DNA of 64,000 bases from Diphasiastrum complanatum (Eukaryota; Streptophyta; Lycopodiopsida; Lycopodiales; Lycopodiaceae): the NCBI GenBank assembly GCA_029204225.1, contig CM055106.1:9348274-9412273 (forward strand). The letters are read 5' to 3'. The notes under the pieces were generated by a model, which saw nothing but the letters and a program-made list of their open reading frames with translations, was not told the DNA's origin and did not search any database. Of the stretch, positions 61,491 to 64,000 are shown one piece after another; the first letter of the stretch is position 1, and each line of letters opens with the position of its first letter. Both the position numbers and the translations under genes were made by a program.

Positions 61491-64000
61491 TTGCCATTTG
61501 TACTTTACATGCCACATTTAATGCATGAAAAGACTATGTGGCACAATTAGACATAGTGAGGTGGCTTGGATAAGTCTAGATAGCTTGAGAGGTGGATCCA
61601 CAACTCCAATTCAACTCAAAGTAGGAGAAGAGTCCATGGATCTATATATATGTGATGTACTCTCATTGAGAAGATGATGAAATTTGTGTGTAATGCAAAT
61701 TTGGAGACAAGCTCTTTGTGCCCTCTCTCTCTCCACGAGTTTTGTACTTGCTATTTTCTCTCTCTAGCTGAGTAGAGGCATTTATGATGCTTTGTCTTAT
61801 GTTTTGTTGACAGATCTTGCTTGTAACACAATAATATTGCTTGTATGATCAGCTTTCCTATTGACAACCAATGTTAGTCTGATCTTTATGGTGTTATTGT
61901 GCTTAGGAGATCAAAAATACATGTGTACGACATCCCACACGTGTGAATTCACCATGGTATCAGAGCCTACCTAAGTTTTACAAGCAAATCTAATCAAAAG
62001 TTTGCAGATCTGATTAGATTTCAAGCTAGCAATTGTCTAGATTCTACCTTCTAGCTAGTTTGCAGTTTTCTTATGATTCTGAGCTACAAACCACATTGAA
62101 TGGGCCAGATCAGGTACTGTATGGAATTCAGGTGCTGGCACGTGTGAAATCCACCCATTTTCAGATTGGTGGTTCTCTCTCACCTCAGATCCAAATTTCA
62201 AGCAAATTAGCCCACTAGAAAACTAGAAATCTGTAGAATCTGATGCAATTTGAATCATGACAGTTGGATAAGCCAATCAGAAGTTATAAGCTTTTGAAAA
62301 GTCGTAGGTAGGGTGCCTAGACCTGTGGCAAATCGTGTGTACATGTCATTTATTGCTTGAATGATCACAAAAATCATCCAGAAGCTATACAATCTCATCT
62401 GTATGTGATTTAGACAAAACTTATAGGTTCTAGGCAAATTGTTTCATACAAATAGATTGTATATGAGGCAATTTGACATTTTTTGGAATATTTCACACGT
62501 GTGAAATTCAGAGAACCATAACTTTTGCCATACTTCATCTTTTTTGATGATTCAAATCTTGTTTTAGAGAGATTGTCAAGCTAGTGAGATCCATCTCACA
62601 GTTTTTTGCTAAGTCTTACATAGGATTTAGTTCTGTACCCTTGATTGGTTGCTATAGTGAGAAGATAAGCAATTTTTTCATCCATTTTTTTTTTATTTCC
62701 ATCATTCTTTATGACTTCAATGGGTGTCTTTCTATTAGAAGCAAGTGAAAGATTATCAACCTCCAATTACTCAATTTGGAAGGTTAGAATGGAATCCATC
62801 TTAATACTACAAGATGTGATGGATATTGTACTTGGCATTGAAGAAGAACCACAAATTTCTCAAGAAATTTCAAAGTACAAAAAGAGAGCCAGGATGGCTC
62901 TGTATTATATTAAGATGAATGTCTCAAATGACATCTTAAGAGAAATTGGTGCTTGTTCTAATGCCAAAGATGCTTGGGATACCCTCAAGTCTATCTATGA
63001 GGCAAAAAATACTTCTAGACTTCTAACACTAAGAAACCAAATTTTTCAAAGTGTACAGAGAAGTGATGAATGTGGTTCAGCTTATGTAATGAGAGTTAAA
63101 GACCTCCATAGAGAATTGTCATGCATAGGAGACCAAAATGAACTTGTTCAAGTCATACTTAATGGGTTAAAGGAGGAATATGACAACCTTGTTCAGAGTT
63201 ATTCCATTAAGGAGGAGCTACCAAGTTTGGAAGCACTCCAAAGTGTGCTCATTTCTGAAAAATCAAGACAAGAGTATAAACTCTTGAAAATGGAGAGACT
63301 GTCTCTCAACATTGAAGGTAAAGCTCTCTTTACCAAAGACAAGCACAAGACAAGAATTAAGAATCAACACCAATTCTCTTCAAACAAGAACAATCTTATT
63401 TCCAAGGAGAAGAGAGATGATGATGAGTCCTCTCAAGCTTCCACATCCAAGAAGAAGAAGAAAAATATCAAGTGTTTCTTTTGTGGCAAGAAGGAGCATT
63501 ATGCCACCAATTGCTTCAAGAAGAAGAGTCAATTCAAGCAAGCCAACCTTTCAAATGAAGAGAAGGAAGATGCTCATGCAAGTGATGAAGATGGATCTCT
63601 TATGGTCTCGAGTTTTTCTTCGTCACCTTTCAAGAAGGATGGTTCGTGGTATATCGACAGTGGAGCTTCCTCACATATTTGTAGCTCCAAGTATTCTTTT
63701 TCATCCATGTCACCTTATGAAGGAGCCAAGAAGTCCATCTACATAGCAAATGATCATGAGTGTGCTATTGAAGGCATAGGGACCATTCCCTTAAAGCTTT
63801 CTTCATCAAAAGTTCTTTCTCTGTCTAATGCACTTTTTGTTCTTAAGTTAACAAAAACCTTATTAGTGTTGGGCAATTGTTTGATAGTGGACTAGATGTG
63901 AATTTCAGTGTTGATACATGTACAATCAAGAAGCGTGATGAGATCCTTGCATTTGGGTCTAGATATGGTGGAATCTACAAGCTTCATCTCAAAGAGTATG
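61491..64000 (+). mobile_element. Copia D copy 1: 5' LTR remnant to gag, runs off the window
   Basis: LTR remnant 61491-61954 with TATATATA at about 61643-61650, primer site TGGTATCAGAGCC at 61955-61967, leader to 62710, then gag-protease. The LTR start is missing where the Gypsy LTR abuts. CACACGTGTG or close variants lie at 61936-61945, 62138-62147 and 62494-62503. Confidence 0.85.
62711..63895 (+). CDS. Copia D gag-protease
   Basis: A 394-codon open frame. UBN2 gag (residues ~1-200, ERLSTSNYSIWKVRMES), Lys-rich linker, zinc knuckle CFFCGKKEHYATNC (~255), protease WYIDSGASSH (~320). The frame ends at 63895 after a one-base loss near 63855; in the next frame the expected LISVGQLFDSGL continues into the GAG-pre-integrase region to the window edge. 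Otherwise intact, so this is among the youngest coding regions here. Confidence 0.85.
   Translation: MTSMGVFLLEASERLSTSNYSIWKVRMESILILQDVMDIVLGIEEEPQISQEISKYKKRARMALYYIKMNVSNDILREIGACSNAKDAWDTLKSIYEAKNTSRLLTLRNQIFQSVQRSDECGSAYVMRVKDLHRELSCIGDQNELVQVILNGLKEEYDNLVQSYSIKEELPSLEALQSVLISEKSRQEYKLLKMERLSLNIEGKALFTKDKHKTRIKNQHQFSSNKNNLISKEKRDDDESSQASTSKKKKKNIKCFFCGKKEHYATNCFKKKSQFKQANLSNEEKEDAHASDEDGSLMVSSFSSSPFKKDGSWYIDSGASSHICSSKYSFSSMSPYEGAKKSIYIANDHECAIEGIGTIPLKLSSSKVLSLSNALFVLKLTKTLLVLGNCLIVD

Overview
The window is nuclear DNA of a land plant with a large genome rich in transposable elements. The evidence is a multi-exon plant MATE transporter gene with canonical GT-AG introns, one of them about 16.6 kb long. 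Around it lie many Ty1/Copia and Ty3/Gypsy elements whose primer sites match plant tRNA-iMet or tRNA-Asp, plus a Helitron helicase remnant. Introns this long are known from gymnosperms, so a conifer or relative is my best guess, but nothing here proves the species. I see no CRISPR array, rRNA gene or convincing tRNA gene.

Layout. 1-5250: a Copia gag stub and a minus-strand Gypsy-related block (gag with zinc knuckles, an LTR-like piece, a piece resembling the end of an accessory ORF), then a GC-rich unassigned stretch. 5251-16850: three Copia elements. One (+) is cut inside integrase. A second (-) keeps its 5' LTR and sits in the 3' LTR of a third (-), nearly complete copy that carries a 1-kb tandem duplication of its reverse transcriptase region. 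16851-38971: the MATE gene, exons 1-5 at 18440-21481 and exons 6-7 at 38112-38971. Its fifth intron holds microsatellites, a 3.4-kb repeat array that flips orientation, Helitron helicase remains and three truncated Copia pieces. The last short coding exon was not found.

39176-49106: a Gypsy integrase scrap, then a Copia (B2) split by a younger minus-strand Copia (A). Copia A has nearly identical LTR segments, an almost open gag-integrase frame, a mutated protease Asp, and about 1 kb of unrelated open sequence where its reverse transcriptase should be. A 3' end of another Copia follows. 49107-61485: a rearranged Gypsy complex. Gag/pol runs on the plus strand between inverted copies of an LTR and of a promoter plus accessory-ORF start. 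The full accessory ORF (57482-60618, eroded) lies between pol and the right LTR. 61491-64000: 5' end of another Copia (LTR remnant, primer site, gag), running off the window.

Most of the sequence is therefore nested retrotransposon, with one apparently intact host gene. The items most worth following are the RT-less Copia with a replacement ORF, the Gypsy accessory ORF with its own TATA box and inverted duplicate, a CACACGTGTG palindrome shared by several Copia families, and the repeat array in the MATE intron. All coordinates, splice sites and homologies were read by eye; family assignments rest on recognised motifs, not on searches.
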